Positions 1-11,815 of a stretch of 64,000 bases of DNA are shown here, piece after piece. Source of the DNA: Cephalopachus bancanus. Lineage: Eukaryota; Chordata; Mammalia; Primates; Tarsiidae. The stretch spans positions 2,046,001 through 2,110,000 of the forward strand of contig JAPVLO010000044.1 of assembly GCA_027257055.1 (NCBI GenBank), written 5' to 3'. Position 1 is the stretch's first letter. The number at the start of each line of letters is the position of its first letter. A program made the translations under genes and the position numbers. The notes beneath the pieces were generated by a model that was given only the letters and a program-made list of their open reading frames with translations, was not told where the DNA came from and searched no databases.

Positions 1-9
1 AGAAAGAAA

Positions 10-115
10 GAAACTGGGACTCAGAGAGGCTGAGTCACTGGCCTCGGGTCACACAGCTAAGTGAAAGACCTGGGCTCTTACTCGAAGTTTGAGCTGCAAT
101 GCCCCACCTCTCCAC
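10..115 (-). repeat. MIR SINE fragment
   Basis: Reads as the reverse complement of the MIR core: an AACTGGGACTCAGAG stretch followed by GGTCACACAGCTAAGTG. This is the usual old tRNA-derived SINE signature. The first nine bases of the window are an AAAG run. Confidence 0.75.
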
Positions 116-516
116 TGACTCAGCATCTAAGATGACTGGGATCACCAACGCACCCCCCAGGCTTGTTCTACAGGTGATGAGGTCCAGCACATGGTGATTG
201 GGATAGCCCAGCTCTGTGCCAGAGCAGAGCCAAGACATTTCCAGAGGTTTTGCCAGCTCTTTGCGCCTGCTCCCTCAGCCTCCCTCCTCTTCCACCCCCC
301 ACCATCCCAGCAGCCTCCATCCCCCAGTCTCTGGGCTACCCAAAACACAGGGCTCTTGGGCACTTCTGCTTTCAGCAGCATAGAGAGTCTGAGAAGGGTG
401 GCAATGTCACCAGAAAGCATTATGTTAAGACAACCCCACTTGTCAAGTCTCTGACAACACAAAGTCCTCACCCCAGTCGACCACCAGATCGGTGCTCTCT
501 GGCCACCCCCACAGCC
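116..516. other. Unique sequence, no gene seen
   Basis: Pyrimidine-rich non-repetitive sequence. Short open frames cross it on both strands but none has a recognisable domain. Confidence 0.5.
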
Positions 517-820
517 TGTATTAACTCTTTCCACGCTTTGGGAGGCTGAGGTGAGTGGATTGCCTGAGCCTGAGGGTTCGAGACCCACTTGGGCAACTTG
601 GTGAGACCTCATCTCTACAATAAAAATCAAAACTTAGCTGGGCGTGGCAGCGTGCACCTGTAGTTCTAGCTACTGGGAAGGCTGACGTGGAAGGATCGCC
701 GGAGCCCAGCAGGTCAAGGCTGCGGTGGCTTGGGAGCATGCCACTGCACTCCAGTCTGGGCGACAGAGTGAGAATCCAACTCAACCCCCCCCCCAAACCA
801 AAACAACAACAACAAAAAAA
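517..820 (+). repeat. Alu SINE, 5' end missing or diverged
   Basis: Starts near the GCTTTGGGAGGCTGAGG segment, so the first 30 or so bases of a full Alu are lost or diverged. Both arms follow, ending in GAGAATCCAACTC, a C-rich run and a CAACAACAAC-interrupted A tail. It belongs to the CTGCGGTGGC right-arm type. Confidence 0.85.
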
Positions 821-924
821 CTTTTTCCCAATCCCATCTTCTCCAGTCACACTGGGCTTCCTTTTCCAATCTTTACAACATTCAAGTTCTTCTCCCCAAG
901 GGATTGAGTTTATCTCTACTCTGC

Positions 925-1245
925 CCTACCCCCTCCAACCATCTTTCACATGACTCTGCTTTTATTATATCACCCCCTCCAAGCAGCCCTCCCTGACTAC
1001 CCTGTCTAAAGTAGCCACCCTTACTCCAGCTGTTTCTATCTCTTTACTTTGTTTTATTGTCCTTCGTAGCTCTTATTTTTGTCACCACCTGAAACTTTGT
1101 TTTTATTATGTTTATATCTGTCTCCCCCGCTAGAACTCTCAGGGCAGGAACACTTATGTCCCACATCAGGAACATTGCTATTGCTGGAACATGGTAGGAT
1201 CCTAAAATACACTGCTAAATATGTGGATGAATGAATGACAATCTC
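925..1245 (+). repeat. L2 LINE 3' end
   Basis: Shows the L2 tail in order: CTCCCTGACTACCC, then GTCTCCCCCGCTAGAACTCTC, a GGCAGGAACAC block and a terminal ATGAATGAATGA. It is moderately diverged and non-coding. Confidence 0.75.
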
Positions 1246-1445
1246 CCTCCAGAAACTAAGGTTGCATAAAGGAATCAAGAACCACTGCAGTCAATGAGAG
1301 GAGTGAGTCCCCCACGAAGTCACAGGGTAGGAGAGGTAAGGCCAAAGATAAGCAGCCCTGCCGATGAGGACCCGCGCAGAGCCAGAAGACCACAGGCGGC
1401 CTCTCTGTCCTCAGAGGTGGGGGAGTCGAAGGGTTAAGGGAATAG

Positions 1446-1650
1446 GAATCAGATCTGGGTTTTGTGCCCCAGTTCTGCAGCATTCTAGTATTGTGCTAGT
1501 GGAACAGCTAATTCACGACTTGAACCTCAATTTTTCCTTCTTTCTCATTGTATGAAAACAACACAGCTCTTGCGAGGATTAAACAGCAAGATACATGTAA
1601 AACTCTTGCCCACAGTGTACATGTATTTTATAGAGGTGAGCATTATTATA
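1446..1650 (+). repeat. MIR SINE
   Basis: Follows the MIR layout: TCTGGGTTTTGTGCCCCAG, a degraded pyrimidine core, GAGGATTAAACA, and a tail resembling CTTGCCCACAGTGTACATG. Confidence 0.6.
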
Positions 1651-1795
1651 TCTGTAGCCTCTGTCCTCTGGAAGAGTAGAGTCCAAAACCCAAACCTCAT
1701 CTCTAGCTGAGGATTTGCTCGTCAGGATAGGGTCTTCTTTCCTTTCATGTTCTACAGGGGTTTGCTTGCTTTAGGGGAGAAGAACAAGACCTGTC

Positions 1796-1905
1796 TCAGA
1801 ACTCCTGGGCAGGTCCTGGCTCTGCTGTGTGGTCTTGAACCTGTCACTGCATCTCCAGGTCTTGTTTTCCTCATCTGCATTGAGATGAGCAGTGCTCCCG
1901 CATCC
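1796..1905 (+). repeat. MIR SINE fragment
   Basis: Contains GGCTCTGCTGTGTGGTCTTG followed by GTTTTCCTCATCTGCATTG, the core of MIR. It lacks a tail. Confidence 0.65.
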
Positions 1906-2033
1906 CCACACACCATGTTGCTCTGAAAATTGGATATTTAGTCTTTTCTATTTACTCTTCTGTATTTTTTACTGGGTCTTAATTTTTATTTCCATAAAAT
2001 ATAAAATTGCTTTATATATATTCTATTTCCATG

Positions 2034-2340
2034 GGGTTTTTTTTGTTTTTTGTTTTTTTTTTGAGTTGGAGTCTCACTCTGTCACCTAGACTGGAGTGCA
2101 GTGGCCGCTCCCGGCCACCGCAGCCTCGACCTGCTGGGCTCCGGTGATCCTTCCACCTCAGCCTTCCGAGTAGCTGGAACTACAGGCGCGTGCTACCACA
2201 CCAGGCTAATTTTTTGATTTATTGTAGAGATGAGGTCTCGCCAAGTTGCCCAGGCGGGTCTCGAACCCGCAGGCTCAGGCAATCCACTCACCTCAGCCTC
2301 CCAAAGGCGCAGGATTACAGGCTGAGCCACCGAGCTCGGC
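2034..2340 (-). repeat. Alu SINE, full length
   Basis: Antisense dimeric Alu with a T-rich head and GGCCGCTCCCGGCCACCGCAG in the right arm. It is flanked by the 10-bp duplication TATTTCCATG at 2024-2033 and 2341-2350, so both borders are secure. Confidence 0.95.
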
Positions 2341-2404
2341 TATTTCCATGTTTATATACATTATTATATCTACTTCTGGAGTCTCAGTTATTTATATACA
2401 GAGA

Positions 2405-2597
2405 GACAGTGGGGTGTGATGCTTTAAAGAGGGAACAATAGAATTAGAAAACGTAGGTTGAGATCCCAGCTCCGCCATTACTGGGCAGCTTCTTGGGCAA
2501 GTCTGTTACCTTCTCTCCACCTCAGGTTCCATCCTCTTAGGATGAGAGAGCAATAGGGCCTGCCTTACCGGTTTGTTTTGAAGAGTACGTGACACAA
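2405..2597 (+). repeat. MIR SINE
   Basis: The MIR order is clear: GTTGAGATCCCAGCTCCGCC, TTGGGCAAGTCTGTTACC, then CCTCAGGTTCC and a GTACGTGAC end. Confidence 0.75.
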
Positions 2598-3415
2598 ACA
2601 TATTGGCTGTTCATTGGTGTTCATGGCAACATTATTTATAACAGGCAAAAGGTGGAAACAACCCCAATGTCCATCAATGGACGAATGGATAAACAAAATG
2701 TAGACTATCCATACAATGGAATATTATTTAACCTTAAAAAAGGAGGTTTTTTTAGGCCGGGATCAGTGGCTCAGCCTGTAATCTCAGCACTTTGGGAGGC
2801 CAAGGTGAGTGGATTGCCTGAGCCTGCGGGTTTGAGACCAGCCCGGGCAACTTGGTGAGACCCCGTTCTACATTAAATTTTTAAAAATTAGCCAGGCGTG
2901 GTAGCGTGTGCCTATAGTTCCGGCTACTTGGAAGGCTGAGATGGAAGGATCATCAGAGTCCAGCATGTTGACGCTGGGGTGGCCGTGACTGCACTCCACC
3001 TGGGTGACAGAGTGAGATTCCAACTCAAAAAAAAAAGGAGTTTCTGATACATGCTATAACATAGATGAACCTTGAAGAGAATATGCTAAATGAAACAAAC
3101 CAGTCACAAAAAGACAGATAGTGTGCAATTCCAGTTACATGAAGGCCCTAGAGTAGTCAAATTCATAGAAACAGAAAGCCAAATCGCGGTTGCCAAGGGC
3201 TGGGGGAGGACGAAGTGGGAGTGGCTGTTTAAAAGGGACAGTTTCAGGTTTGCAGCATGAAAACTGTTCTGTGGATAGAAAGTGGTAACGGTTACAAAAC
3301 AATGCGATTGCACTCAATGCCACCAAACCATACATATCAAAATGATCAAAATGGTTGATTTTATGCTATGTATCTTTTATCACAACTAAACATATAAAAA
3401 TAAATTTTTAAAAAC
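2598..3415 (+). repeat. L1 3'-end fragment (mammalian L1M type), split by an Alu
   Basis: The block around 2620-2740 (TTATAACAGGCAAAAGGTGG, AATGTCCATCAATGGACG, ATGGAATATTATTTAACC) is characteristic of the L1 3' untranslated region. The same element resumes after the Alu at 3037 (TAACATAGATGAACCTTGAA) and runs into an A-rich end near 3410. No ORF2 remains. Confidence 0.85.
2754..3036 (+). repeat. Alu SINE inserted in an L1
   Basis: Complete dimer beginning AGGCCGGGATCAGTGGCTC and ending GAGATTCCAACTC plus an A tail. The L1 sequence AAAAAAGGAG is duplicated on both sides. The right arm is of the GACGCTGGGGTGGCCGTGA type. Confidence 0.93.
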
Positions 3416-4445
3416 CATATAAGGCACTTATTATGCAACTGGGCATAATGGATGTTAGGTTTTAAAAATAAACAAATAAAATTAGATATACCTTGCAGGA
3501 ATGGGCGACGTCAAATGATTTATAACCTGTAACATACCCTCTAAATAGAGGGCATTTCCATCATGCTTTACCTGCAAGACGAGTTCTAGAAGTTTCAGTG
3601 GATCCGACCTTATGTGGCAGTTCTTTCCTGAAAGATTTCCTTTTCCACCACTTCCCTGCACACTAGCTTCTTGGTCTCTCTGCGGATGGGCAGCCGATGC
3701 CTCTGTAAACTAACACAGTCAGGCATTTGGGCAACCCACTGTTTACCGGAAACCAGAAGCGAATCACCCTCTAATTTGTTGGTCTAGTGAGTCCAGATCT
3801 TCATGATTCGTGACGTGTTGAATGTTGTGTTTCAAAGCAAGGCTCAGCGGTGTGTGGTTTTGGTGGTGGGAGAGAGAGGGTTTGCCTGAGTGTGGTGAAG
3901 TTGGGGAACACAGCCCACCACCCAGTTGGTAGCCGCTCTTGTGTTACTGTTGATCACCGGCCCAAGTTGGGGTCACATTTCAAGTCCTGTGTCCACCAAG
4001 GAGGGAAAGTGGTCTGGGTTCTTTGGGCAGCTTAAGGGAGATCAGAGTTTTTCTTATTTTAAAAAGATTTTATCCTTACTTGCCTCAGTAGGATGCTGCC
4101 ACCTCCACATTTGCACAGGGTTGCTTGGGCTCAGGGAGTGTCCCTGTGGTTTAATATCATCTTTCTTTTTTTCTCAGGCACAGCCCAGGGCTAGGAGGCA
4201 GGAGACAGCGTCCCGCTCTGCCGCCACGATCCCAGGAGACCTGTCGAGACTCATCTAACTGCGCCGCGCCTCTGTCTCCTGTCCTGTTACGAAGGGAAGG
4301 GCGTCATGGTTCGGATGTAGGGGGCTGAGGAGAGGAGGAGGTGGCTGGTGGTGAGGAGGGCTTTGGAATGACCATGGGGATGACTCTGGTCTGCAAGTGC
4401 CTCCTGTTCTTTGACTGAAGAGGCTGAAGAGTGGGACAGGCAAGA
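3416..4445. other. Unique sequence, no gene seen
   Basis: Largely non-repetitive. The stretch 3520-3850 carries ATGATTCGTGACGTGTTGAA, which includes a CRE-like TGACGT. I see no exon or RNA gene. A GGAGG-rich purine block lies at 4316-4380. Confidence 0.45.
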
Positions 4446-4645
4446 GGATCAACTCTGGAGCTGGATGGTCAGAGTTTGAGATCCTGGCTGTGCAACTAAC
4501 TGGCCTACCTCAGTTTCCCCTTGAACAAAGCAGAGATCTTTAAAAAACCCTGCCTGCCTCATGGTGTTACTACGAGGATTCGCTGTTAATTTCTGTTACA
4601 CAATCAGCACAATACCTGGTACACAGTAAACAGTCATGAGAGCAC
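4446..4645 (+). repeat. MIR SINE
   Basis: Contains GAGATCCTGGCTGTGCAACT, ACCTCAGTTTCCCC, ACTACGAGGATTCGCTG and ACCTGGTACACAGTAAACAG in MIR order. Confidence 0.85.
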
Positions 4646-4919
4646 CCTTCCTTGTCTTTGTTGCATTTGCCAGAGACCCCGCCATACTGGAGAACTCTCT
4701 CCCCAGAATGTGTGTAGCGCTGGGCTGTGACCTGCTCGACACAGAGAGCCAATGGCCTGGTTGGGATCTGGTAGAAAAGAGACTGTGAAACAATGATCGG
4801 TACAGAAGCGGCCCTGGAGATTTTCTAAAATGTTCTCCGTTCCTTTCATTAACTTCCATGATGGGAGGGCAGAAGTCAGATGAATAAACCAGTAGGGAAT
4901 GCTGCCTGTGGGGAAGAAA

Positions 4920-5105
4920 ATGGGCTTTGGTGTCAAGCAGTCTTGAGTTTGGATCGGCTTTCTAGCTGTGTGGCTTTAGGAAAGTTGTTTCACTTCTCTG
5001 AGTCTCAGTTTCTGTATACATAAAACATGGGTAGCAGTCCTTTCCTTTCAGAGTCCTTGTGAGAAATACATGAGATGACATAAGTCAGTACTGTGCATAA
5101 CCCCA
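4920..5105 (+). repeat. MIR SINE
   Basis: GTTTGGATCGGCTTTCTAGC and TGAGTCTCAGTTTCTGTATA mark the core. TACATGAGATGACATAAG forms the 3' part. Confidence 0.8.
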
Positions 5106-5129
5106 CTGTCTTATTAAACATGTCCTTAA

Positions 5130-5520
5130 TATGTTTCTGCCCCTCCTATCAAGAGGAAGAATTTAGATTCCTTACTCTTAGTATGGGCTGGCTTTGTGAC
5201 TGGCGTTGACCAATAGAATGCAGCAGAAAGAATGTCATGTAACTTGGGGGAGCTATGCCTTACAGGGTGATGCAACTTCTATCTCAGGCCCTTGGAGCAT
5301 GGCCCAGAGATTGCCAGATCGGGAAGCTGGTCTAGCCTCCTGGAAGATGAGGGGTCACAGGGAGGAGCACCAAGGGACCCAGCTAAGTGCCCCGGTACAG
5401 CTACTAGACACATGAGTAGAAAATCACCCAGCTCACTTACAGAATTGTAAGAAACAATACGATAGTGTTGCTATCAGTCAAGTTTTGGGGGTGGTGTGTT
5501 ATAGAGCAAAGTTTGCCTAA
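5130..5520 (+). repeat. Ancient LTR-like dispersed repeat (MaLR-like, family uncertain)
   Basis: Opens with a GGGCTGGCTTTGTGACTGGC and GACCAATAGAATGCAGCAG block. It closes with ACAGAATTGTAAGAAACAAT and a GTTTTGGGGGTGGTGTGTTA end. I know this layout from old mammalian solo LTRs but cannot name the family. A second plus-strand relative lies at 25580-25935. No coding sequence is present. Confidence 0.45.
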
Positions 5521-6744
5521 AACAGCACTCGATATACATGGTTGAATAAGTAGAGGTGAAAGTCCTATGAAAAATACAGCATATACTTTTGAGCACAAGC
5601 TGCTATTATTATTCATGCTGACTAGTTATGATAATACTGCAATACAAGGTAACAATATAACAATCACTGTTGTTGGATGACTGCTTATTTTCTGCCCCTG
5701 GGGAAAAGACCAGAGTTGGTTGAAACAGGCTTTGACAGGCTCAAATAGACAGCAACCTTATTTGCACACAAACATTTTGAATCTCTCTGCCTTTTCCATC
5801 TGTAACAGCTCTGCGTTGCCTCACTCGGCCACCTGGGATGGTGGCACGGCTCCTCTTAATATCGCCATACGTGGCAGCAGCATTGCACTCAAGTGCCACG
5901 CTCTCGCTGCCTGTGTGGGACACGGCAGCTATTTTTAGTGTTTTACATCTATAATTATGTATGTTTCACTGCCTCTCAAATGCATATTTGCTCTGGGGAG
6001 AGGTTATGCTTATGTAATCTCAGTTATTTTTGATAGGACAAAATGTGTTATACTGACCTGCTAAGTCTCATTCAACCAGAGAAAACTGTCCAGCTGTTTC
6101 TTCCTCATCAGACTCCCATGTAAGTAGGGGTGATATTTAAAATATTTTAAGTACTGGTAAAGCACAGTCACAGACAAATCTGAAGGGAACCAGCCATTAC
6201 ATCATACTGGTGTTTATGGGGTGGATATTAGCTCTACTCTTAAAGACTAATTTAGTCTATGAATTGATTTGTGATTTTTACAAATTACAGTTCCCTTCAA
6301 GGAAACCAATCAACTGGGAAGTGGGGCTCAGTGTAATCCTGGTGTTAAGAGGATGGCATCAACCTTACTGACTGACTGAATCAGTTTCCTAAGGTGTCAT
6401 GCCCTTGGCCAAGAAGTTTCTCCCACAGAGTTTCTAACCCAGAAGGAAGAAGAACAGGCAAAGTCAAGGCCAAGTTGGTGGGCCCCAGTGAAGGAGAAGG
6501 AGGACTAGCAGATGGGGCAGGTACCCTAGGAAGGTCTTGCCTGCAGTAGACCAAAGAGGTCTGGGTACATTCACAAGGCCTGGAGCTACAAGGTCTAGGT
6601 AGGGAGATGTGCAAGAGGCAAGCAGCTGGCAGCAGGAGACAAGCAGATGGGGTAGGGACCCAGGTCTAGAGAAACCAGGAGATTAGAAGATGCCCCAGGA
6701 AGAGTGATTCTGCCTAGGGAAAACACAATCTTTTACTCATTTAC
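5521..6744. other. Unique sequence, no gene seen
   Basis: AT-rich unique sequence. The block 5700-5950 is more GC-rich (GGCACGGCTCC, TATCGCCATACGTGGCAG) and could be conserved. I find no repeat family or exon. Confidence 0.4.
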
Positions 6745-6835
6745 TTACCACTTATTTATTCTGCAGACATTGACAAAGTATCTACTGTGAAACAGATACT
6801 GTCCTAGTTGCTAGGGAAACAAACATTTCCAGCTT
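6745..6835 (-). repeat. L2 tail fragment
   Basis: Diverged version of the antisense L2 end: ACTTATTTATTCTGCAGACA, then AGTATCTACTGTGAAACAGA, CTGTCCTAGTTGCTAGGG. Confidence 0.5.
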
Positions 6836-7329
6836 ATTTACAAAATATCTGTTTATCTCTATGTATTAAACTATTTAAGTAGAAAACCTAGAAAGTGCAT
6901 AAAATAATCTAAAGAAGAAAATGAATCTTCAAGATTCTCATCTCTTAGATATATTTTTGTACATAGTACTTATATTTCAAGAAATTTCTTATACCTGTAA
7001 TATCCTTTGTGAATATGACTTTTAATGGATGCAGAGAATCCCATCTTGGAGACATGCAGCAAATTATTTAATGGCCCTCAATTGTCTGTCATAAATGTTG
7101 TCCCCAATAAAGAATTTTATATTCTCTTAAAAGTGTCATTTACATACCACAAAAATATGTCACATAGTACTTTCATGAAAAATGAAAAGAATGTAACTAA
7201 AGAGTGCAGGTCTCTTCCATTTGGGAAGTACATTAGGATACAAGTGAGTGAAAATCATCATATTACATCCAATAACCTTCAATTTGCTCTAATATGTACA
7301 GAAATTTTCAAGCTTCTGTACTTCTCATA
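6836..7329. other. AT-rich sequence, no gene seen
   Basis: Very AT-rich. A 123-residue open frame (7025-7396) crosses it into L1-like sequence and shows no domain. It is probably old, decayed L1 or unique DNA. Confidence 0.4.
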
Positions 7330-7620
7330 TATTGTTTTAATTACTATAACTAGCAAAATGATAATAACCAGTATTGGCAAGAGTACAGAGATATGAACAC
7401 TTACATATTTCTGATAAGTATCCAAATTTCATTGTTTTGAAAAACTTTAAAATGCTCAGACTCAGCACTTCACCTTCTAAGAATTTATGTTAAGAAATTA
7501 GTATTAAAGCTGCATACAAAAATTCATGAAAAACAATATTTATATCAGCATTATTTTTGTGCTTAATACATAGTAACTTCTAAAAACAGAAGCTATAATT
7601 ACCAGTACTATCATCATCAA
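7330..7620 (+). repeat. Old L1M-type fragment
   Basis: Resembles the L1 region that reads CACTTCTAAGAATTTAT and AGCTGCATACAAAAATTCATG before a CAGCATTATTTTTGTG block. It is strongly diverged. Confidence 0.5.
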
Positions 7621-8109
7621 TTCATTTTCCAGCCCCATCTGGCTTTTAGAATAAGAATATTATAATTAATATATTTTTACATTGTATGTCATCTCCTTCC
7701 AGAATTATTTTTTGACACTTGTATTGTTTTATAATCATGTTAACTGCAATTATTGAGGAATTAACTTTAAGTTTTTTGTTCTCTGCCAGGCAATGTTTCT
7801 TTTATGCTGCTTTTCCTCATATCTGAATTATTTATTTTGCTTCATTTTTCAGCCACCCAGAGTATTTATTTGATTTTTTTTTCAAGAAAGTAATAGCCAT
7901 AGCATATGTTGCGTATCCTTCCACATAAGATTATATGGCTGCAAATACAAGTTTTAGTTTCCAATCTCATTCCTTCTGAAGTCTTCAAACTTTAATGCAT
8001 TTTATTCTAGAATTTGCCAAGAAGTATAACCTCATGTAATTTCTTTTTCCCTTCTTTTGTAGGTATTTTGAGATTTCTTTCCCCCAGAGGACTAAATGTT
8101 TATAGAATG
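7621..8109. other. AT-rich sequence, no gene seen
   Basis: Low-GC sequence without a recognisable gene or repeat core. It may be decayed L1. Confidence 0.35.
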
Positions 8110-8255
8110 TTATCCTTGAAATTATTATTGTTATTATTTTGTAAGAGATGAGGTCTCACTGTTGCCCAGGCTGATCCTGAGGTCAAATGATTCTCCCACC
8201 TTGGCCTCCCAAAGCCCTGAAATTACGGTTGTGAATCACCATACTGGGGCTGCTC
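8110..8255 (-). repeat. Old Alu-like monomer fragment
   Basis: Antisense monomer: AGAGATGAGGTCTCACTGTT, GCCCAGGCTGATCC, CTTGGCCTCCCAAAGCCCTG, ending at the ACCATACTGGGGC region. It is more diverged than the dimeric Alus and lacks a second arm. Confidence 0.65.
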
Positions 8256-8620
8256 TTTTTGTTTTTAACTTTTAATTTTTTAATTTTAGAGATTTGGGGA
8301 ACAATTCAGGGTTAGGTATACAAATGTTCATTATGCAGGTACCCTTGTTGATGAGGTGTGTCCCCTTTCCCAGGAAAATTCCCACTACTGCCAATACCGC
8401 TTCCCCACGCCTCTCTCAGCAGTTTCCTGCTACTGCCAATCCTTTTCTAATAGTATTATGATAATTGTTCAAGGTCTGCTTACGAGTGAGAATATGTGAT
8501 TCTCAGTTCTTTGTTTCTGTGAAAGATCACTCAGTATTATAGGCTCTAAGTCCATCCAGGTTGCTTGAAGTTCATGATTTAATTCTTCTTTATGGCTGCT
8601 TTTTAATGAAATCTTTCCTA
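8256..8620 (-). repeat. L1 3'-end fragment
   Basis: Antisense L1: TTCATTATGCAGGTACCCTTG, then ACGAGTGAGAATATGTGATT, AAGTCCATCCAGGTTGCTTG and TTTATGGCTGCTTTTTAATG, which correspond to a familiar L1 block read in reverse. Confidence 0.7.
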
Positions 8621-8725
8621 TCTTCCCTTTCCATCACAACTATACACTAAACCTTTGAATGTCTACAATAATTGTATGATGTGTTATTACTTTCTTTCCA
8701 TAAAAATTTAGCCCTGTATGTCTCA

Positions 8726-8910
8726 AAGAACTCTTACAGGGGTCAGCAAATCTTCTCGTAGAGGGCCACACGGCTTTGCAGATCACAGGGTCTCTGTTGC
8801 AAGCATGCATTTCTGTTGTAGTGGGAAAGCAGCCGTAGACCATGTATAAATGAGCAGATATGACTGCATTTCAATAAAACTTTATTTACAAAGGCAAATG
8901 AACAGCTTGC
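8726..8910 (+). mobile_element. hAT-like non-autonomous DNA transposon
   Basis: Begins AGGGGTCAGCAAATCTTCTC and continues with GGGCCACACGGCTTTGCAGA, AAGCAGCCGTAGACCATG and CAATAAAACTTTATTTACAA. The same family lies inverted at 19690-19900 and, more decayed, at 57008-57185. The family name is uncertain. Confidence 0.7.
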
Positions 8911-10539
8911 AAGTTCTTTAGATTCTAAAGATTTTGTCTTTAGATTCTAAAAACACAAGATTTTCTTCAGCTCAGGGGAATTTTCCATTACATCTTGAAA
9001 TATTTTTTCTCCTTCATCTGCTCTGTTGCCATCATTTAAAATCTCATACACAGACAGTTGATCCTTAGTATCTAGCTTCCTTTCTCTCCCTCTCTCCTTT
9101 CTCCTTCCTTTTTCTCTCTCTTTTCTTATTTCTATTTCTCCTTCCTTTCACCCCGTGCAGGCATCAGGGCTGCAGCACCTGGAATCATTTGCAGGGCTGA
9201 GACTCCCTCATCCCGCTCTCCTGCACTCCCCTGGTCATCCTCACTCCATCTTCCTGTGAGACCTCCATTTGCTCTCAGACAGCAGGAGAGTATATGGTTG
9301 TCCCAAGCATTTACTTCTCTGCTGTGACTGTAGTAGCAGCCCCAAATCCAGGCACCAAATCCCTTCTCTCATGGGACAACTGCTCTCATCTTGAGCCCCC
9401 TAGCAATACCTGTTCTTTACCTCCCACCCTGTTGATGCCATGTGAAGTAGGTGTGGATGGTACTCTCAGCTGCTTCCTATGGGGCAAGGAGGCAATTCCT
9501 AAAGCCCTTTAATTTGCCTCAAGCCAATTACCCTGTGGCAATTAATAAATATCGTGGCCCCAAGTTTGAGGGGGTTTTGTGACTCTTGAGGTATCCCTTC
9601 CACTTTTGACTGGTGTCTTTCCTGTGCCTACTTTGGACTTCTTGATTCTTTCTCCTTCAACCACCTTCTTTCTCTATCACACCCTTAAAAAAAATCATTT
9701 AAGTTTCTGGATTAGTCGTACCTATTTCCTTGTGTTGATAAAGGTTTTTTTCTTTCTTTTTTTGCCCTAATGAGGTTTGGAGAGGAAAAGGAATTAAACA
9801 GATAAACTCCGACTGTTCTCTGGAAATGGAAACCACAGTTTCTTCTTGATTCCTTCTGACAACTTGAATTAACAATCTTGGAAACTTTTTTCTTGCTTCT
9901 TGTAGTAACTCAATTCTGTCAGAAGGCAGCTGTGATCTGCCTTGCTCTGAACGGTTCTGTTTTTTCACATGTCCTACTATCTTTCTTTGTTTCTTCTCTA
10001 TTTTTCCATGGCAAGGAGCTCTGCTGGAGATTGTGTGGGTCCCCATGTGTGTCATTCAGGCCAGGATGACAGGAGAAGGGAATAGATTAAACTCAATGGT
10101 ACTTCATTTGGCCGATTCAAAGATCCAGAGACTGAAGGAAGAAGGAACTGGAACAGGAAAAGCAAGGGAGTCAGAACTGAAAGTGGCGGTATCAGGAAAG
10201 TTGGGTCAAGAGTTGCTCAAGAGTTCCTTTTCTGTGTTTGGTATTTGTATCAGGGGTCTTTCTATCACAAGTGTCACAAAGCCCAACAGAGATCGGGTTA
10301 AGTGAGGAAGAAAAACTAAGGGGGTAGTTCTGGTTTCAAGTAAAGCTGAATTCTGAGTGCAAACAACATCCTTGAGAATCCAGTTTCTTTCTCCATCACT
10401 TTGTTCTGCTTTCTGTGTTATCTTCATTTGCAAATTCACATAGTGGCCCCTAAAATTTCTAGATAATAAAGCAGCTACAATAGCTTCAGCGTCTCATCTC
10501 CTCGGTTCAATTTCAACAATATAGTCTTTCTCTTGGTTT
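8911..10539. other. Unique sequence with a CT-rich tract, no gene seen
   Basis: A polypyrimidine tract (TTCTCTCCC-type) occupies 9070-9150. The rest is unique and holds several short open frames on both strands, none with a recognisable domain. Confidence 0.4.
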
Positions 10540-11600
10540 CCACAAGCTTTTCTTTAAAACAAATAGCTTTATTGAGACATAATTCACACACCACACAACT
10601 GTGTTCATATGTTCACAGAATGGTGCAACCATCAGCACAATCAATTTTAAAATATTTTCAGCACTTAAAAAAGAAAGCCCATATCCATTAGCAACCACTC
10701 TTCATTTCCCCTCCCCCTCTCAGCCCTAGGCAACCACTGGTCTACTTTCTCTAAGGATTTGTCCATTCTGGCCATTTCATACAATACAAGCTCTTTTGTG
10801 ACCAGCTTCTTTCACTTAGCACAATGTTTAAGAGTTTCATCTATGTTGTAGCATATAACAGCACTTCATCTTTAATCTTTAATTGCCAAATAATAATACA
10901 TTGTATGGATACATATTTTGTTTATGCATTTATCAGTTGAAAGATAGTAGGGTTGTTTCCACATTTGTTTAATATAATGCTGCTATGAACATTTGTGTAC
11001 ATTGTGTGAACCTTTGGGTTCATTTCTCTTGTGTATATACTAAAGGAGTGGAATTACTGGGTTATATAATAACCCAATATTTAACCCTTTGAAAAACTGC
11101 CTGACTGTTTTTCTTTTTCTTTTTCTTTTTTTTTTTTCTTTTTTTAGAGTTGGAGTCTCACTCTGTTGCCCAGGTTGGAGTGCAGTGGGACACTCACGAC
11201 CAACCCAGCAATGACCTGCCGGGCTCCAGCTATCCTTCTGCCTCAGCCTTCCAAGTAGCTGGAACTACAGGTGTGCCCTACCACTCCCAGCTAATTTATT
11301 TATTTATTTATTGTAGAGACAAGGTCTCGCCAAGTTGCCTGGGCTGGTCTCGAACACGTGGGCTCAGGCAATCCACTCACCTCAGCCTCCCAAATTGCTG
11401 GGATTACAGACTGAACGACCGAGCCTGACCAAACTGCCTGACTATTTTTCCAAGCAGTCAGATGATTTTACATTCCCACCGGCAGTGTACATGGGTTCTA
11501 ATTTCTTTACATTTTTGCCAGTTTTGTTATGATTGCTTTACTATAGTCATCTGAGTACTGTGAAGTTTTATCTCGCTGTGGATCCCACTACATTTTTGAA
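10540..11600 (-). repeat. L1 3'-end fragment, split by an Alu
   Basis: Antisense L1M-type sequence: ATAGCTTTATTGAGACATAA, GCAACCACTGGTCTACTTTC, TTTCACTTAGCACAATG and GTTGTTTCCACATTTGTTTA. After the Alu it resumes with ACATTCCCACCGGCAGTGTA. It contains no open reading frame of note. Confidence 0.85.
11109..11430 (-). repeat. Alu SINE inserted in an L1
   Basis: Full-length antisense Alu with a long interrupted T head. The L1 sequence AAACTGCCTGACTRT is duplicated at 11094-11108 and 11431-11445 with one mismatch. Confidence 0.95.
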
Positions 11601-11815
11601 AGCCATTCTGATTTGATCACCCTAGGTGCTGTGACCATTCCTGAACCAATCACTGTCTCCAGCTCCATTTGGTGCTGGGTTGACCAGACCTGGGTCATGA
11701 ACCTCACTCCAGAGATCCACTCAGACCATGTAGATTCCGAATGAAGGGAAAGGCTAATTCCAAGTTAAAAATCAGAGTCATTACAAGATAAGAGGAACTA
11801 GGTGCTGGGAAGACA
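11601..11815 (+). repeat. Possible ancient dispersed repeat
   Basis: Contains CTGAACCAATCACTGTCTCC, GACCAGACCTGGGTCATGAA and CTCAGACCATGTAGATTC, an order I associate with an old mammalian repeat that I cannot name. Confidence 0.35.

Noticed and set aside
2040..2340. Possible 7SL RNA gene
   Set aside because: Dimeric structure with linker, A tail and target duplication marks an Alu retroposon and not the SRP RNA gene.
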